Source: Pseudomonas sp. BN102
Lineage (GTDB): Bacteria > Pseudomonadota > Gammaproteobacteria > Pseudomonadales > Pseudomonadaceae
DNA length: 64,000 nucleotides
Assembly: GCF_029871245.1 (NCBI RefSeq)
Contig: NZ_SSON01000038.1
Span: 1 to 64,000, forward strand
Direction: 5' to 3'
Part shown: one piece after another, positions 21,005-30,418 of the stretch
Layout: each line of letters starts with the position of its first letter
How positions within the stretch are numbered: the first letter of the stretch is position 1
Notes under the pieces: model-generated
Seen by the model: only the letters and a program-made list of their open reading frames with translations
What the model was told of the DNA's origin: nothing
The model's database searches: none
Made by a program: the position numbers and the translations under genes

Positions 21005-22234
21005 TTAGGCGCAGGACGCCGCGCGGGTTTCCGTCTGCCCCACCTCGGCGGCCAACGCGTCGCTCGCCGTGGCTTCGGTGTGGGGGAACACCAGCGCCAG
21101 GCTGTCGCCCTCGCGGCGCAGGGGCAGCAGGTCCAGCGCCGGCAGGTCGCCGGCCTGCAGGCGCCAGCCCCGGTCCGGCAGGGTCGCGGGCAGGTTGCCT
21201 TGCACCAGGCCGCCGAAGAAACCCAGTTCGCTGACCTCCACCGGCCATTCGCCGGCTTCGGTATGGAGCAATCGGCCGCGCCGGTTCAGCGGCGCCACCC
21301 TGGGCTCCTGGCGCCGTTCCAGGCGGTCGAGGCGGTTGCGCGCCAGGCGAGTGGCGCCGGGGCTGGCCAGGGGCAGGGCGTTACCCAGGAGGAAGGGCCG
21401 GTAGAAGCTGGCGCAGGCCTCGCGCTGCTCGAACTGGGCCAGGTGGTCGCCGTTGTGGATCAGGGCGCAGTCGGCATCGGCACAGGCAGCGGCGAAGCCG
21501 GCGTGTTCCCAGGGTTGGGTGAAATGGTCGTACTCGCCGGCCAGGACCAGGGTCGGGCACGCCGGGTGCCGGTCGAAGCCGGGGAAGTCCAGCAGGCGGC
21601 GGCTGTTCTGCTGGTAACGTTCGATTTCCTGCGGGGAAAGCCGCTGCATCTGCCGCAAAAGTGCCTTGCGGAACACCAGCGAGATGCCGGTCTCTTCCAG
21701 GCGCAGGGGGTTGATCAGCCCGGTCAGGGCGCCCTGGGCGAAGCGTGGGGTCTGGCCTTCGGCCAGCAGGTCCAGGCCTTCCTCCAGCATGCGTCGGGCG
21801 CCGGGGCGGCCGAAGGCGGTGATGCCGGCGAGCAGCAGCCGGGCGCAACGCGCCGGGTGGCGCACGGCGAACAGCGCCGCCAGGGCCGATCCGTAGGACA
21901 GGCCGATGGGCATCAGCGGCGGCAGCTGGAGCTCTTCGGCAAAGGCGGCGATCAGGTCGGACAGCTGCCCCAGGGACAATTCCGGCGCCAACTGCAGGTT
22001 GCCGCCCTGGCTCGGCAGGTCGAGGAGGATCACCGGGTGCCGGGGCAGCAGTTCCTGCACCTCGGTGCCGAAAGAGCGGAAGCTCTGGAAGGCGCCGCCG
22101 AGCATCAGCACGGGTTCGCGGCCGTCCTCGGCGTGCCGGGAGAAAGCCTGGTACTGCAAGGTCCAGGGGCCGAGCCGGACGACGCGGGGCGCGTCAGCCA
22201 GGTGTTGCGGGCTGAAGTCGGTCTGGTAACGCAT
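21005..22234 (-). CDS. alpha/beta hydrolase with PilZ-like C-terminal domain
   Basis: 409 residues. The hydrolase core (about 20-280) has the nucleophile elbow GLSYGS (Ser113), acid GEYDHF (Asp236) and histidine in IHNGDHL (His260 or His264). Residues 300-395 are an added domain with LERRQEPR (R308-x3-R312) and EVSELGFFGG (E333-x-S335-x2-G338), resembling the RxxxR and D/NxSxxG c-di-GMP motifs of PilZ, with E replacing D/N. Control of the hydrolase by c-di-GMP is therefore possible but unproven. No signal peptide. Substrate unknown. Confidence 0.8.
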   Translation of the reverse strand: MRYQTDFSPQHLADAPRVVRLGPWTLQYQAFSRHAEDGREPVLMLGGAFQSFRSFGTEVQELLPRHPVILLDLPSQGGNLQLAPELSLGQLSDLIAAFAEELQLPPLMPIGLSYGSALAALFAVRHPARCARLLLAGITAFGRPGARRMLEEGLDLLAEGQTPRFAQGALTGLINPLRLEETGISLVFRKALLRQMQRLSPQEIERYQQNSRRLLDFPGFDRHPACPTLVLAGEYDHFTQPWEHAGFAAACADADCALIHNGDHLAQFEQREACASFYRPFLLGNALPLASPGATRLARNRLDRLERRQEPRVAPLNRRGRLLHTEAGEWPVEVSELGFFGGLVQGNLPATLPDRGWRLQAGDLPALDLLPLRREGDSLALVFPHTEATASDALAAEVGQTETRAASCA

Positions 22235-22292
22235 GGCGGGTTCTCCGGCGCCGGGGCGCTATCTTGTTCTTCTGCGGCGACTGCGCTTTGAA

Positions 22293-22321
22293 GGTAAACA
22301 GCAGGAGCGGTTTTGTTTACC
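22293..22321. promoter_or_regulatory. palindrome upstream of proA
   Basis: Inverted repeat GGTAAACA ... TGTTTACC with a 13-bp spacer, 190 bp before proA and 59 bp before the divergent hydrolase start. It stands out as AT-richer than its surroundings. Either an operator or the stem of a leader hairpin. Confidence 0.35.
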
Positions 22322-22468
22322 CAACCTTCGGGCGGGCGCCGCCGCCGGGTGTCACCGTCCCGGGCGCAGCCCGCCAGGAGCCCGGTTTGCGCCGTTACCC
22401 ACGGGAGCCCCTGGAATGGTCTGTCTACCATCCGCCAGACGCCGCTGGGCGCGGGCGAGCGCGGTCGC

Positions 22469-22474
22469 TATAAT
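22469..22474 (+). promoter_or_regulatory. -10 element of the proA promoter
   Basis: A perfect TATAAT lies 37 bp before the proA start codon. The -35 region is poor, so the promoter may depend on an activator or be weak. It would drive the long proA-to-lipB gene run. Confidence 0.5.
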
Positions 22475-22510
22475 CTGTCGCTTTCCCTTGACCGCCAGAA
22501 TCGCGAGACC

Positions 22511-23776
22511 ATGACTGAGTCCGTTCTCGATTACATGACCCGCCTGGGTCGCGCCGCTCGCGCTGCCTCCCGCGTGGCCGCCCGTGCCAGCACCGTGCAG
22601 AAGAATCACGCCCTGCTGGCTGCCGCCGATGCCCTGGATGCCGCTCGTGCCGAGCTGGCCTCCGCCAACGAGCAGGACCTGGCCAATGGCCTCGCCAATG
22701 GCCTGGAGCCAGCCATGCTCGACCGCCTGGCCCTGACTCCGGCACGCATCGACGAAATGATCGAGGGCCTGCGCCAGGTCGCCACTCTGCCGGACCCCAT
22801 CGGCGAGATCCGTGACATGCGCTATCTGCCGTCCGGCATCCAGGTCGGCAAGATGCGTGTGCCGCTCGGCGTGATCGGCATCATCTACGAGTCGCGGCCG
22901 AACGTGACCATCGATGCAGCCAGCCTCTGCCTGAAGTCCGGCAATGCCACCATCCTGCGCGGCGGTTCCGAGGCGATCCATTCCAACCAGGCCATCGCCG
23001 AGTGCATCCAGAAGGGCCTGGCCGAGGCCGGCCTGCCGGCGGAGTTGGTGCAGGTGGTCGAGACCACCGATCGCGCCGCTGTCGGCGCGCTGATCAGCAT
23101 GCCCGAGTACGTCGATGTGATTGTCCCGCGCGGCGGCAAGGGCCTGATCGAGCGCATCAGCCGCGAGGCCAAGGTGCCGGTGATCAAGCACCTGGACGGC
23201 ATCTGCCATGTCTACATCGACATAGCCGCCGACCTGGACAAGGCGATTCGCGTGGCCGACAACGCCAAGACCCAGCGCTACGCGCCGTGCAACACCATGG
23301 AAACCCTGCTGGTGCACGCCGGCATCGCCGAGCGCGTACTGCCGCCGCTGGCCGCCATCTACCGCGACAAGGGCGTGGAACTGCGTGGCGACGAGGCGAC
23401 ACGCGCGCTGCTGGGCAGTGACGTGCTGGAAGCGACCGAGGAAGACTGGCGCACCGAGTACAACGCGCCGATCCTCTCGATTCGCGTCGTCGATGGGCTG
23501 GAACAGGCCATCGAGCACATCAATACCTACGGCTCGCAGCACACCGACGCCATCATCACTGAGAACTTCAGTGACGCCCGGCGCTTCCTCACCGAAGTGG
23601 ATTCCGCTTCGGTGATGGTCAATGCCTCCACCCGATTCGCCGATGGTTTCGAGTACGGTCTGGGGGCGGAGATCGGCATTTCCACCGACAAGCTGCACGC
23701 CCGCGGCCCGGTCGGCCTGGAAGGCCTGACCAGCGAGAAGTACGTGGTCTTCGGCGACGGCCACGTACGCACCTGA
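22511..23776 (+). CDS. proA: gamma-glutamyl phosphate reductase
   Basis: Reduces gamma-glutamyl phosphate to glutamate semialdehyde with NADPH, the second step of proline synthesis. 421 residues. The ALDH-like catalytic cysteine lies in [14 protein letters not shown]; other signatures are [22 protein letters not shown] and [15 protein letters not shown]. Its TGA shares a base with the nadD ATG (TGATG), so the two are translationally coupled. proB is not in this window. Confidence 0.97.
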   Translation: MTESVLDYMTRLGRAARAASRVAARASTVQKNHALLAAADALDAARAELASANEQDLANGLANGLEPAMLDRLALTPARIDEMIEGLRQVATLPDPIGEIRDMRYLPSGIQVGKMRVPLGVIGIIYESRPNVTIDAASLCLKSGNATILRGGSEAIHSNQAIAECIQKGLAEAGLPAELVQVVETTDRAAVGALISMPEYVDVIVPRGGKGLIERISREAKVPVIKHLDGICHVYIDIAADLDKAIRVADNAKTQRYAPCNTMETLLVHAGIAERVLPPLAAIYRDKGVELRGDEATRALLGSDVLEATEEDWRTEYNAPILSIRVVDGLEQAIEHINTYGSQHTDAIITENFSDARRFLTEVDSASVMVNASTRFADGFEYGLGAEIGISTDKLHARGPVGLEGLTSEKYVVFGDGHVRT

Positions 23777-24420
23777 TGGGCAAGCGCATCGGCCTCTTTG
23801 GCGGCACCTTCGATCCCGTGCACATAGGTCACCTGCGGGGTGCCCTGGAAGTGGCCGAGCAGTTCGGTTTCGACGAACTGCGCCTGATTCCCAGTGCGCG
23901 CCCGCCGCACCGCGAGACCCCGCAGGTGTCGGCGGCCCAGCGGCTGGAGATGGTGCAACTGGCGGTGGCTGGCGTCGCGCCGCTTTGCGTCGACGATCGC
24001 GAGTTCAAGCGTGAGCGGCCGTCCTGGACCATAGAGACGCTGGAGTCCCTGCGCGCCGAACTGGCCGCCGAGGACCAGCTGTTCCTGCTGGTGGGCTGGG
24101 ATGCCTTCTGCGGTCTGCCGAGCTGGCACCGCTGGAGCGAGCTGCTCGACCACTGCCACATCCTGGTCCTGCAACGGCCGGATGCCGACAGCGAAGCCCC
24201 CGAAAACCTGCGCAACCTGCTGGCTGCGCGCACCGCGGCCGATCCGCATTCCCTGCAGGGGCCGGCCGGACAGATCGCCTTCGTCTGGCAGACGCCCCTG
24301 GCGATTTCCGCCACCCAGATCCGCCAATTGCTGGGGGAGGGGCGCTCGGTGCGCTTCCTCGTGCCTGACGCGGTATTGGCCTACATCCATGCGCACGACC
24401 TGTACCGTGCGCCGAATTGA
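23776..24420 (+). CDS. nadD: nicotinate-nucleotide adenylyltransferase
   Basis: Adenylates nicotinate mononucleotide in NAD synthesis. 214 residues. The nucleotidyltransferase motif [18 protein letters not shown] is at the N-terminus and the [10 protein letters not shown] motif near the C-terminus. The ATG overlaps the proA stop by one base. rsfS follows after 22 bp. Confidence 0.97.
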   Translation: MGKRIGLFGGTFDPVHIGHLRGALEVAEQFGFDELRLIPSARPPHRETPQVSAAQRLEMVQLAVAGVAPLCVDDREFKRERPSWTIETLESLRAELAAEDQLFLLVGWDAFCGLPSWHRWSELLDHCHILVLQRPDADSEAPENLRNLLAARTAADPHSLQGPAGQIAFVWQTPLAISATQIRQLLGEGRSVRFLVPDAVLAYIHAHDLYRAPN

Positions 24421-24442
24421 TTCACTGAGGTAGTTGAACCCG

Positions 24443-24796
24443 ATGCAAAACGAAGAACTCGTCCAGGTCGCCATCGCGGCCCTGGAAGACCTGAAAGGTC
24501 AGGACATCACCACCATCGACGTGCGCGGCAAGACCAGCATCACCGATTTCATGGTGATCGCCAGCGGCACCTCCGGCCGTCATGTCAAATCCCTGGCCGA
24601 GAGCGTGCTGGAGAAGGTCAAGGAAAAGGGCGTACGTCCGCTGGGCAGCGAAGGCCTGGATAGCGGTGAATGGGCCCTGCTGGACCTGGGTGATGTGGTG
24701 GTGCACGTGATGCAGGTGGCCACTCGCCAGTTCTACGACCTGGAGCGCCTCTGGCAAGGCGCCGAGCAGAGCCGCGCGCACCACAGCCACGAGTAA
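24443..24796 (+). CDS. rsfS: ribosomal silencing factor RsfS
   Basis: Binds ribosomal protein L14 and blocks subunit joining under starvation. 117 residues. Family core: [32 protein letters not shown] and [16 protein letters not shown]. The ATG at 24443 is preferred; an in-frame TTG three codons upstream lies too close to the GAGG. It is in its conserved place between nadD and rlmH. Confidence 0.95.
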   Translation: MQNEELVQVAIAALEDLKGQDITTIDVRGKTSITDFMVIASGTSGRHVKSLAESVLEKVKEKGVRPLGSEGLDSGEWALLDLGDVVVHVMQVATRQFYDLERLWQGAEQSRAHHSHE

Positions 24797-24808
24797 GCGA
24801 GGCGTCCC

Positions 24809-25276
24809 TTGCGTCTACGTCTTATCGCTGTTGGTTCGCGCATGCCGGGCTGGGTGGAGGAGGGCTGGCGGGAATACGTCAAGCGCCTGCCATCCGAGCT
24901 CAGTCTGGAGCTGGTGGAGATTCCCCTGACCACGCGCGGCAAGAATGCTGACGTCGCCAGGATGATCCGCCAGGAGGGCGAGGCCATGCTGGCCAAGGTG
25001 CAGCCGGGAGAACGCGTCGTCACCCTGGAAGTCCAAGGTCGGCCCTGGAGCACCGAGCAGTTGGCGGCCGAACTGGACCGCTGGCGTCTGGATGCGCGCA
25101 CCGTCAATCTCATGGTCGGCGGCCCCGAGGGGCTGGCGCCTGAGGTCTGCGCCCGCAGCGAGCAGCGCTGGTCGCTGTCACCGCTGACGTTGCCTCACCC
25201 GCTGGTACGCATCCTCGTCGGCGAGCAGATCTACCGCGCCTGGACCGTGCTGTCCGGCCACCCCTATCACAAGTAA
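24809..25276 (+). CDS. rlmH: 23S rRNA (pseudouridine1915-N3)-methyltransferase
   Basis: SPOUT-class methyltransferase of helix 69 in 23S rRNA. 155 residues, the standard length. The SAM-binding knot reads [15 protein letters not shown] and the C-terminus [26 protein letters not shown] is that of the family. The start codon is TTG: no ATG or GTG is available at this end, and the first residues [13 protein letters not shown] match Pseudomonas orthologues. GCGAGGCG upstream gives a weak ribosome site. Confidence 0.96.
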   Translation: MRLRLIAVGSRMPGWVEEGWREYVKRLPSELSLELVEIPLTTRGKNADVARMIRQEGEAMLAKVQPGERVVTLEVQGRPWSTEQLAAELDRWRLDARTVNLMVGGPEGLAPEVCARSEQRWSLSPLTLPHPLVRILVGEQIYRAWTVLSGHPYHK

Positions 25277-25285
25277 GCCTTGTCC

Positions 25286-27184
25286 ATGCCGCAACCGATC
25301 CGCCTGAAAGACCACGAAAAGGACGCTCGCCTGGTGCGCCAACGCGTGATCGTGGGCGCGGTGGCGGTATTGCTGCTGACTTGCGTGCTGATCGCCCGCC
25401 TTTATTACCTGCAGGTGATCCAGTACGAGTACCACTCGACCCTGTCCGAGAACAATCGCGTCCATGTGCAGCCGATCCCGCCCACCCGCGGGCTGATCTT
25501 CGACCGCAGCGGCGTGCTGGTGGCCGACAACCGGCCCAGCTTCAGCCTCAGCGTCACCCGCGAGCGGGCTGGCGACTGGCAGCAGACCCTCGACGTGATA
25601 GTCGAGGTGCTGCAGTTGACCGCGGATGACCGTGCGCTGTTCGAGAAGCGCATGCGGCAGGGGCGCCGCCCCTTCGAGCCGGTGCCCATCCTCTTCGAGC
25701 TGACCGAGGAGCAGATCGCCCGCGTGGCGGTGAACCAGTTCCGCCTGCCCGGTGTGGAGGTGGTGGCGCAACTGGTGCGGCACTACCCGCAGGGTGCGCA
25801 TTTCGCCCATTCGGTGGGCTATGTCGGACGGATCAACGAGAAGGAGCTCAAGCAGCTCGACCCGGTTAACTACAGCGGCACCCACCACATCGGCAAGACC
25901 GGCATCGAGCGCTTCTACGAAGACCAGTTGCACGGCGAGGTGGGCTACGAGGAAGTCGAGACCAACGCCCGGGGGCGCGTATTGCGTGTGCTCAAGCGCA
26001 CCGATCCGAAACCCGGCAAGGACCTGGTGCTGACCCTCGACGTGCGCCTGCAGGAAGCGGCCGAGCAGGCCCTGGGCGGCCGCCGTGGCGCCATCGTCGC
26101 CATCGAGCCGTCCAGCGGCGACGTGCTGGCGATGGTCAGTCAGCCGAGCTTCGACCCCAATCCCTTCGTCACCGGCATCAGCTTCAAGGCCTATGCCGAA
26201 CTGCGCGACTCCATCGACCGGCCGCTGTACAACCGCGTCCTGCGCGGCCTCTATCCACCGGGCTCGACCATCAAGCCGATGGTGGCGGTGTCTGGCCTGG
26301 ATGCCGGCGTGGTGACCCCGGCCTCGCGAGTCTTCGACCCGGGCTTCTACCAGTTGCCGAACTACGACCACAAATACCGCAACTGGAACCGTTCCGGTGA
26401 CGGCTGGGTGAATATGGAAACCGCGATCATGCGGTCAAATGACACCTACTTCTACGATCTTGCGCACAAGATGGGCATAGATCGGATGCACGACTACATG
26501 AGCCGCTTCGGCTTCGGCCAGCGCGTGGCGCTGGACATGTTCGAGGAGTCCTCCGGCCTGATGCCGTCCCGCGAGTGGAAGCGCGCACGTTACCGCCAGG
26601 CCTGGTATCCGGGGGAAACCCTGATCCTCGGCATTGGCCAGGGCTATATGCAGGCCACGCCGCTGCAGCTGGCCCAGGCGGTGGCGCTTATGGCCAATCG
26701 CGGCAAGTGGATTCGCCCGCACCTGGCCAAGACCATCGAGGGCCAGCCACCGGAAGACCCCAATCCGATGCCGGACGTCGTCCTGCGCGACCCGTCGTTC
26801 TGGGACGCCGGCCGCATCGGCATGGAACAGGTCGTCCACGGCGCCCGCGGCACGGCGCACAAGGTCGGGGCCAATTCCGTCTATCGCATCGCCGGCAAGA
26901 GCGGTACCGCCCAGGTGGTGGCCATCAAGCAGGGCGAGAAGTACGACCGTAACAAGCTCCAGGAGCGGCACCGCGACCACGCCCTGTTCGTCGCCTTCGC
27001 CCCCGCCGACGATCCGAAGATCGCCGTCGCGGTGATGGTGGAGAATGGCGAATCAGGCTCGGGCGTCGCCGCCCCGGTGGTCAAGCAGGTGATGGACGCG
27101 TGGCTGCTCGGCGAGGATGGCCAGTTGAAACCCGAGTTCCGCCCGCCCCAGCCGCTGGCGAACCAGCAGAGCGCCAACCGATGA
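25286..27184 (+). CDS. mrdA: penicillin-binding protein 2, elongasome transpeptidase
   Basis: Class B PBP that cross-links lateral-wall peptidoglycan with RodA. 632 residues: a short cytoplasmic tail, one membrane anchor (VIVGAVAVLLLTCVLIARLYYL), a PBP dimerisation domain (PPTRGLIFDRSG) and the transpeptidase domain with active serine in PPGSTIKPM, SxN as RSNDT and KSGTAQ. The ATG at 25286 is chosen over a TTG two codons earlier. It overlaps rodA by 4 bp. It is called pbpA in P. aeruginosa. Confidence 0.97.
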   Translation: MPQPIRLKDHEKDARLVRQRVIVGAVAVLLLTCVLIARLYYLQVIQYEYHSTLSENNRVHVQPIPPTRGLIFDRSGVLVADNRPSFSLSVTRERAGDWQQTLDVIVEVLQLTADDRALFEKRMRQGRRPFEPVPILFELTEEQIARVAVNQFRLPGVEVVAQLVRHYPQGAHFAHSVGYVGRINEKELKQLDPVNYSGTHHIGKTGIERFYEDQLHGEVGYEEVETNARGRVLRVLKRTDPKPGKDLVLTLDVRLQEAAEQALGGRRGAIVAIEPSSGDVLAMVSQPSFDPNPFVTGISFKAYAELRDSIDRPLYNRVLRGLYPPGSTIKPMVAVSGLDAGVVTPASRVFDPGFYQLPNYDHKYRNWNRSGDGWVNMETAIMRSNDTYFYDLAHKMGIDRMHDYMSRFGFGQRVALDMFEESSGLMPSREWKRARYRQAWYPGETLILGIGQGYMQATPLQLAQAVALMANRGKWIRPHLAKTIEGQPPEDPNPMPDVVLRDPSFWDAGRIGMEQVVHGARGTAHKVGANSVYRIAGKSGTAQVVAIKQGEKYDRNKLQERHRDHALFVAFAPADDPKIAVAVMVENGESGSGVAAPVVKQVMDAWLLGEDGQLKPEFRPPQPLANQQSANR

Positions 27185-28326
27185 ACAGCAATTTCGACCG
27201 CACCATCTCCCAGGAGGACGTGCTCAAGCGCCGCGCCACGCTGTTGCAGCGCATGCACATTGACGGCTGGCTGCTGCTGATCCTGCTGCTGCTGGCGGCC
27301 GGTAGCCTGTTCGTCCTCTATTCGGCCAGTGGCAAGCACTGGGATCTGCTGGTGAAGCAGGCCTCCTCCTTCGGCCTCGGCCTGGGCGCGATGATCGTCA
27401 TCGCCCAGTTCGAGCCGCGTTTCATGGCGCGCTGGGTGCCGCTCGGCTACGTGGTGGGCGTGAGCCTGCTGATGGTGGTGGAGATCATGGGGCACACGGC
27501 CATGGGCGCCACCCGCTGGATCAATATTCCGGGGGTGATCCGCTTCCAGCCCTCGGAATTCATGAAGATCATCATGCCGGCGACCATCGCCTGGTACCTG
27601 TCGCGGCACAACCTGCCGCCCAAGCTCAAGCACCTCGTCATCAGCCTGGTACTGATCGTGGTGCCCTTCGTGCTGATCCTCAAGCAGCCCGACCTCGGCA
27701 CCGCGATGCTGATCCTCGCCTCGGGCGCCTTCGTCCTCTTCATGGCCGGCCTGCAGTGGCGCTGGATCCTCGGCGTGGCGACTGCGGTGGTGCCGGTGGC
27801 GGTGGCCATGTGGTACTTCGTCCTGCACGACTACCAGAAGCAGCGGGTGCTGACCTTCCTCGACCCGGAGAGTGACCCGCTGGGCACCGGCTGGAACATC
27901 ATCCAGTCCAAGGCCGCCATCGGCTCGGGCGGGGTATTCGGCAAGGGCTGGCTGCTGGGCACTCAGTCGCACCTGGATTTTTTGCCCGAAAGCCACACGG
28001 ACTTTATCATTGCCGTCCTCAGCGAAGAGTTCGGCCTCGTCGGCGTCTGCCTGCTGCTGCTGGTCTACCTGCTGCTGATCGGCCGCGGGCTGGTGATCAC
28101 CGCCCAGGCCCAGACCCTGTTCGGCAAGCTGCTGGCGGGCAGCTTGACCATGACCTTCTTCGTCTACGTGTTCGTCAACATCGGCATGGTCAGCGGACTG
28201 CTGCCGGTCGTGGGGGTGCCCCTGCCCTTCATTAGCTACGGCGGAACCCACTTGGTGACGCTGCTGTCTGGGTTTGGGGTTTTGATGGCTATCCATACCC
28301 ATCGCAAATGGATTGCCCAGGTTTGA
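27181..28326 (+). CDS. rodA: rod-shape glycosyltransferase RodA (SEDS family)
   Basis: SEDS peptidoglycan polymerase, the partner of PBP2 in cell elongation. 381 residues with about ten membrane segments. SEDS marks include ATRWINIPGVIRFQPSEFMKI, PDLGTAMLIL and the C-terminal PLPFISYGGTHL. The start overlaps the mrdA stop (ATGA), keeping the partners in step. Confidence 0.97.
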   Translation: MNSNFDRTISQEDVLKRRATLLQRMHIDGWLLLILLLLAAGSLFVLYSASGKHWDLLVKQASSFGLGLGAMIVIAQFEPRFMARWVPLGYVVGVSLLMVVEIMGHTAMGATRWINIPGVIRFQPSEFMKIIMPATIAWYLSRHNLPPKLKHLVISLVLIVVPFVLILKQPDLGTAMLILASGAFVLFMAGLQWRWILGVATAVVPVAVAMWYFVLHDYQKQRVLTFLDPESDPLGTGWNIIQSKAAIGSGGVFGKGWLLGTQSHLDFLPESHTDFIIAVLSEEFGLVGVCLLLLVYLLLIGRGLVITAQAQTLFGKLLAGSLTMTFFVYVFVNIGMVSGLLPVVGVPLPFISYGGTHLVTLLSGFGVLMAIHTHRKWIAQV

Positions 28327-28331
28327 AACGA

Positions 28332-29351
28332 GTGAATGATTTGAAAGCACTGCGCAAGTGGATGCAGCTGGCGGCCACCGGAGCGGCCCTGGTCGGCCTG
28401 CTGGGGGCAGCCGTACCGGCATTTTCCGGGGATTACGAGGGGTCGCCCCAGGTCGCCGAGTTCGTCGCCGAGATGACCCGCGACTACGGTTTCGCCGGTG
28501 AGCAGCTGGTGGACCTGTTCCGTGAAGTGGAGCGCAAGCAGTCGATCCTCGATGCCATCTCCCGGCCCGCGGAGCGGGTCAAGACGTGGAAGGAATACCG
28601 CCCGATCTTCATCACGCCGGCGCGCATCCAGAAAGGCGTGAACTTCTGGAACCAGCATGCCGACGCCCTGGCCCGCGCCGAGAAAGAATACGGCGTGCCG
28701 GCCCAGGTGATAGTGGCGATCATCGGCGTCGAGACCTTCTACGGCGGCAATACCGGCAACTTCCGCGTCATCGACGCCCTCTCGACCCTGGGCTTCGACT
28801 ACCCGCCGCGCGCCGACTTCTTCCGCAAGCAGCTCAAGGAATTCCTCCTGCTGGCCCGCGAAGAGCAGGTCGACCCGCTGGTACTCAAGGGTTCCTACGC
28901 CGGCGCCATGGGCCTGCCGCAGTTCATGCCGAGCAGCTTCCGCTCCTTCGCCGTGGATTTCGACGGCGACGGCCATATCGACATCTGGAGCAACCCGGTG
29001 GACGCCATCGGCAGTGTCGCCAGCTATTTCAAACGTCACGGCTGGGTGGCCGGCGGCCTGGTGGTCAGCCACGCCCAGGTGCGCGGCGAACGAGTCGACG
29101 AAGGGTTGACCCAGGGGCTGGACCCGGTGAAGAACGTCGGCGATCTTAGGGCGCTGGGCTGGGCAAGCTCCGAGGCACTGCGCGATGATGTGCCGGTCAC
29201 GGCTTTCAAGCTGGAGGGTGACGCGGGAGCGGAGTACTGGATGGGATTGCCGAACTTCTACGTCATTACCCGCTACAATCGCAGCGTGATGTACGCCATG
29301 TCCGTGCATCAGCTATCTGAATTGCTGGTCAACGCAAGGGGCGGGCGTTAA
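28332..29351 (+). CDS. MltB/SltB-type lytic murein transglycosylase
   Basis: Cleaves glycan strands to 1,6-anhydromuropeptides in the periplasm. About 339 residues with an N-terminal signal peptide (ALRKWMQLAATGAALVGLLGAAVPAFS). The catalytic glutamate lies in IIGVETFYGGNTG; GSYAGAMGLPQFMPSSF and DFDGDGHIDIW are family motifs. Its place after rodA matches PAO1 sltB1. The start is uncertain: an ATG at 28308 overlaps rodA, TTG codons lie at 28323 and 28341, and the GTG at 28332 has an AGG at fair spacing. Confidence 0.92.
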   Translation: MNDLKALRKWMQLAATGAALVGLLGAAVPAFSGDYEGSPQVAEFVAEMTRDYGFAGEQLVDLFREVERKQSILDAISRPAERVKTWKEYRPIFITPARIQKGVNFWNQHADALARAEKEYGVPAQVIVAIIGVETFYGGNTGNFRVIDALSTLGFDYPPRADFFRKQLKEFLLLAREEQVDPLVLKGSYAGAMGLPQFMPSSFRSFAVDFDGDGHIDIWSNPVDAIGSVASYFKRHGWVAGGLVVSHAQVRGERVDEGLTQGLDPVKNVGDLRALGWASSEALRDDVPVTAFKLEGDAGAEYWMGLPNFYVITRYNRSVMYAMSVHQLSELLVNARGGR

Positions 29352-29354
29352 CCG

Positions 29355-30356
29355 ATGCCACTACCGATAAGAGTCGCCGTTTACGGCGCCGTAGCATTGT
29401 TACTGGCCAGTTGCTCGAGCAGCCGCGCGCCTGAGCCAGTTCAGCCTGGCGGGCCGATCTCCGGTCCCGGCGATTATTCGCGTCCGCACAAGGACGGCGC
29501 CCCCTGGTGGGACGTCGACGTCTCGCGCATTCCCGACGCCGTGCCCATGCCGCACTACGGCGCGGTCAAGGCCAATCCCTATACCGTGCTGGGCCAGACC
29601 TACTACCCGATGAACGACGCGCGTCGTTACCAGGCGACCGGAACCGCGTCCTGGTACGGCACCAAGTTCCATGGCCAGGCTACCGCCAACGGCGAGGCCT
29701 ACGACCTCTACGGCATGACCGCCGCACACAAGACCCTGCCGCTGCCGAGCTATGTCCGGGTGACCAACCTGGACAACGGCCGCAGTGTGATCCTGCGGGT
29801 CAATGACCGTGGCCCCTTCTACTCCGACCGCATCATTGACCTCTCCTTCGCCGCGGCGAAGAAGCTCGGCTATGCCGAGTCGGGCACTGCGCGCGTCAAG
29901 GTGGAAGGCATCGACCCGCAGCAATGGTGGGCCGCCCAGGGCCGTCCGGTGCCGATGGTGCTGGCGCAGCCGCAGATGGCAGCCAAGCCCCAGCCGAAAC
30001 CGGCCGTGCAGCAGGTCGCCAGCGCGCCGATCGAACAGTACAGCCCGCCACCGCAGCAGCACGCCGCCGCCGTCCTGCCCGTGCAGATCGACGCAAAAAA
30101 AAACGATTCACTCGCAGCTTCTGGCCTGTATCTCCAAGTGGGCGCCTTCGCCAATCCGGACGCTGCGGAACTTCTCAAGGCCAAGCTGAGCGGGACGGTG
30201 AGTGCGCCGGTCTTCATCAGCTCGGTCGTGCGCAACCAACAGATACTGCACCGGGTACGCCTGGGGCCGATCGGAACTCAGGGTGAGGCCCAGCAATTGC
30301 AGGACTCGGTGCGCCTGGCCAAACTCGGGCAGCCAACCCTGGTGAAACCGGATTGA
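29355..30356 (+). CDS. rlpA: septal ring lytic transglycosylase RlpA
   Basis: Outer-membrane lipoprotein that cleaves stemless (denuded) glycans at the septum, aiding daughter-cell separation. 333 residues: lipobox LLLASC, double-psi beta-barrel (about 95-185) with ATGTASWYGTKFHGQATANGE and RVNDRGPFYSDRIIDLS, a Pro/Gln-rich linker, and a C-terminal SPOR domain (about 255-333, GLYLQVGAFANPDAAELL). It starts 3 bp after the transglycosylase stop. A run of nine A (30095-30103) lies in the linker just before the SPOR domain. Confidence 0.96.
   Translation: MPLPIRVAVYGAVALLLASCSSSRAPEPVQPGGPISGPGDYSRPHKDGAPWWDVDVSRIPDAVPMPHYGAVKANPYTVLGQTYYPMNDARRYQATGTASWYGTKFHGQATANGEAYDLYGMTAAHKTLPLPSYVRVTNLDNGRSVILRVNDRGPFYSDRIIDLSFAAAKKLGYAESGTARVKVEGIDPQQWWAAQGRPVPMVLAQPQMAAKPQPKPAVQQVASAPIEQYSPPPQQHAAAVLPVQIDAKKNDSLAASGLYLQVGAFANPDAAELLKAKLSGTVSAPVFISSVVRNQQILHRVRLGPIGTQGEAQQLQDSVRLAKLGQPTLVKPD
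30095..30103 (+). other. A9 homopolymer inside rlpA
   Basis: Nine consecutive A encode the lysines in DAKKND. Positions 98-104 (window 30098-30104) read A AAA AAC in the coding phase, a known -1 slippery pattern. A slip removes the SPOR domain. The run is exceptional in this GC-rich context. Confidence 0.6.
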
Positions 30357-30418
30357 CGGTTTCCTTGAATTTGCCCGCAAGGGCCTGTTAGACCATTAGC
30401 TACTTTTCAGAGAGACGG

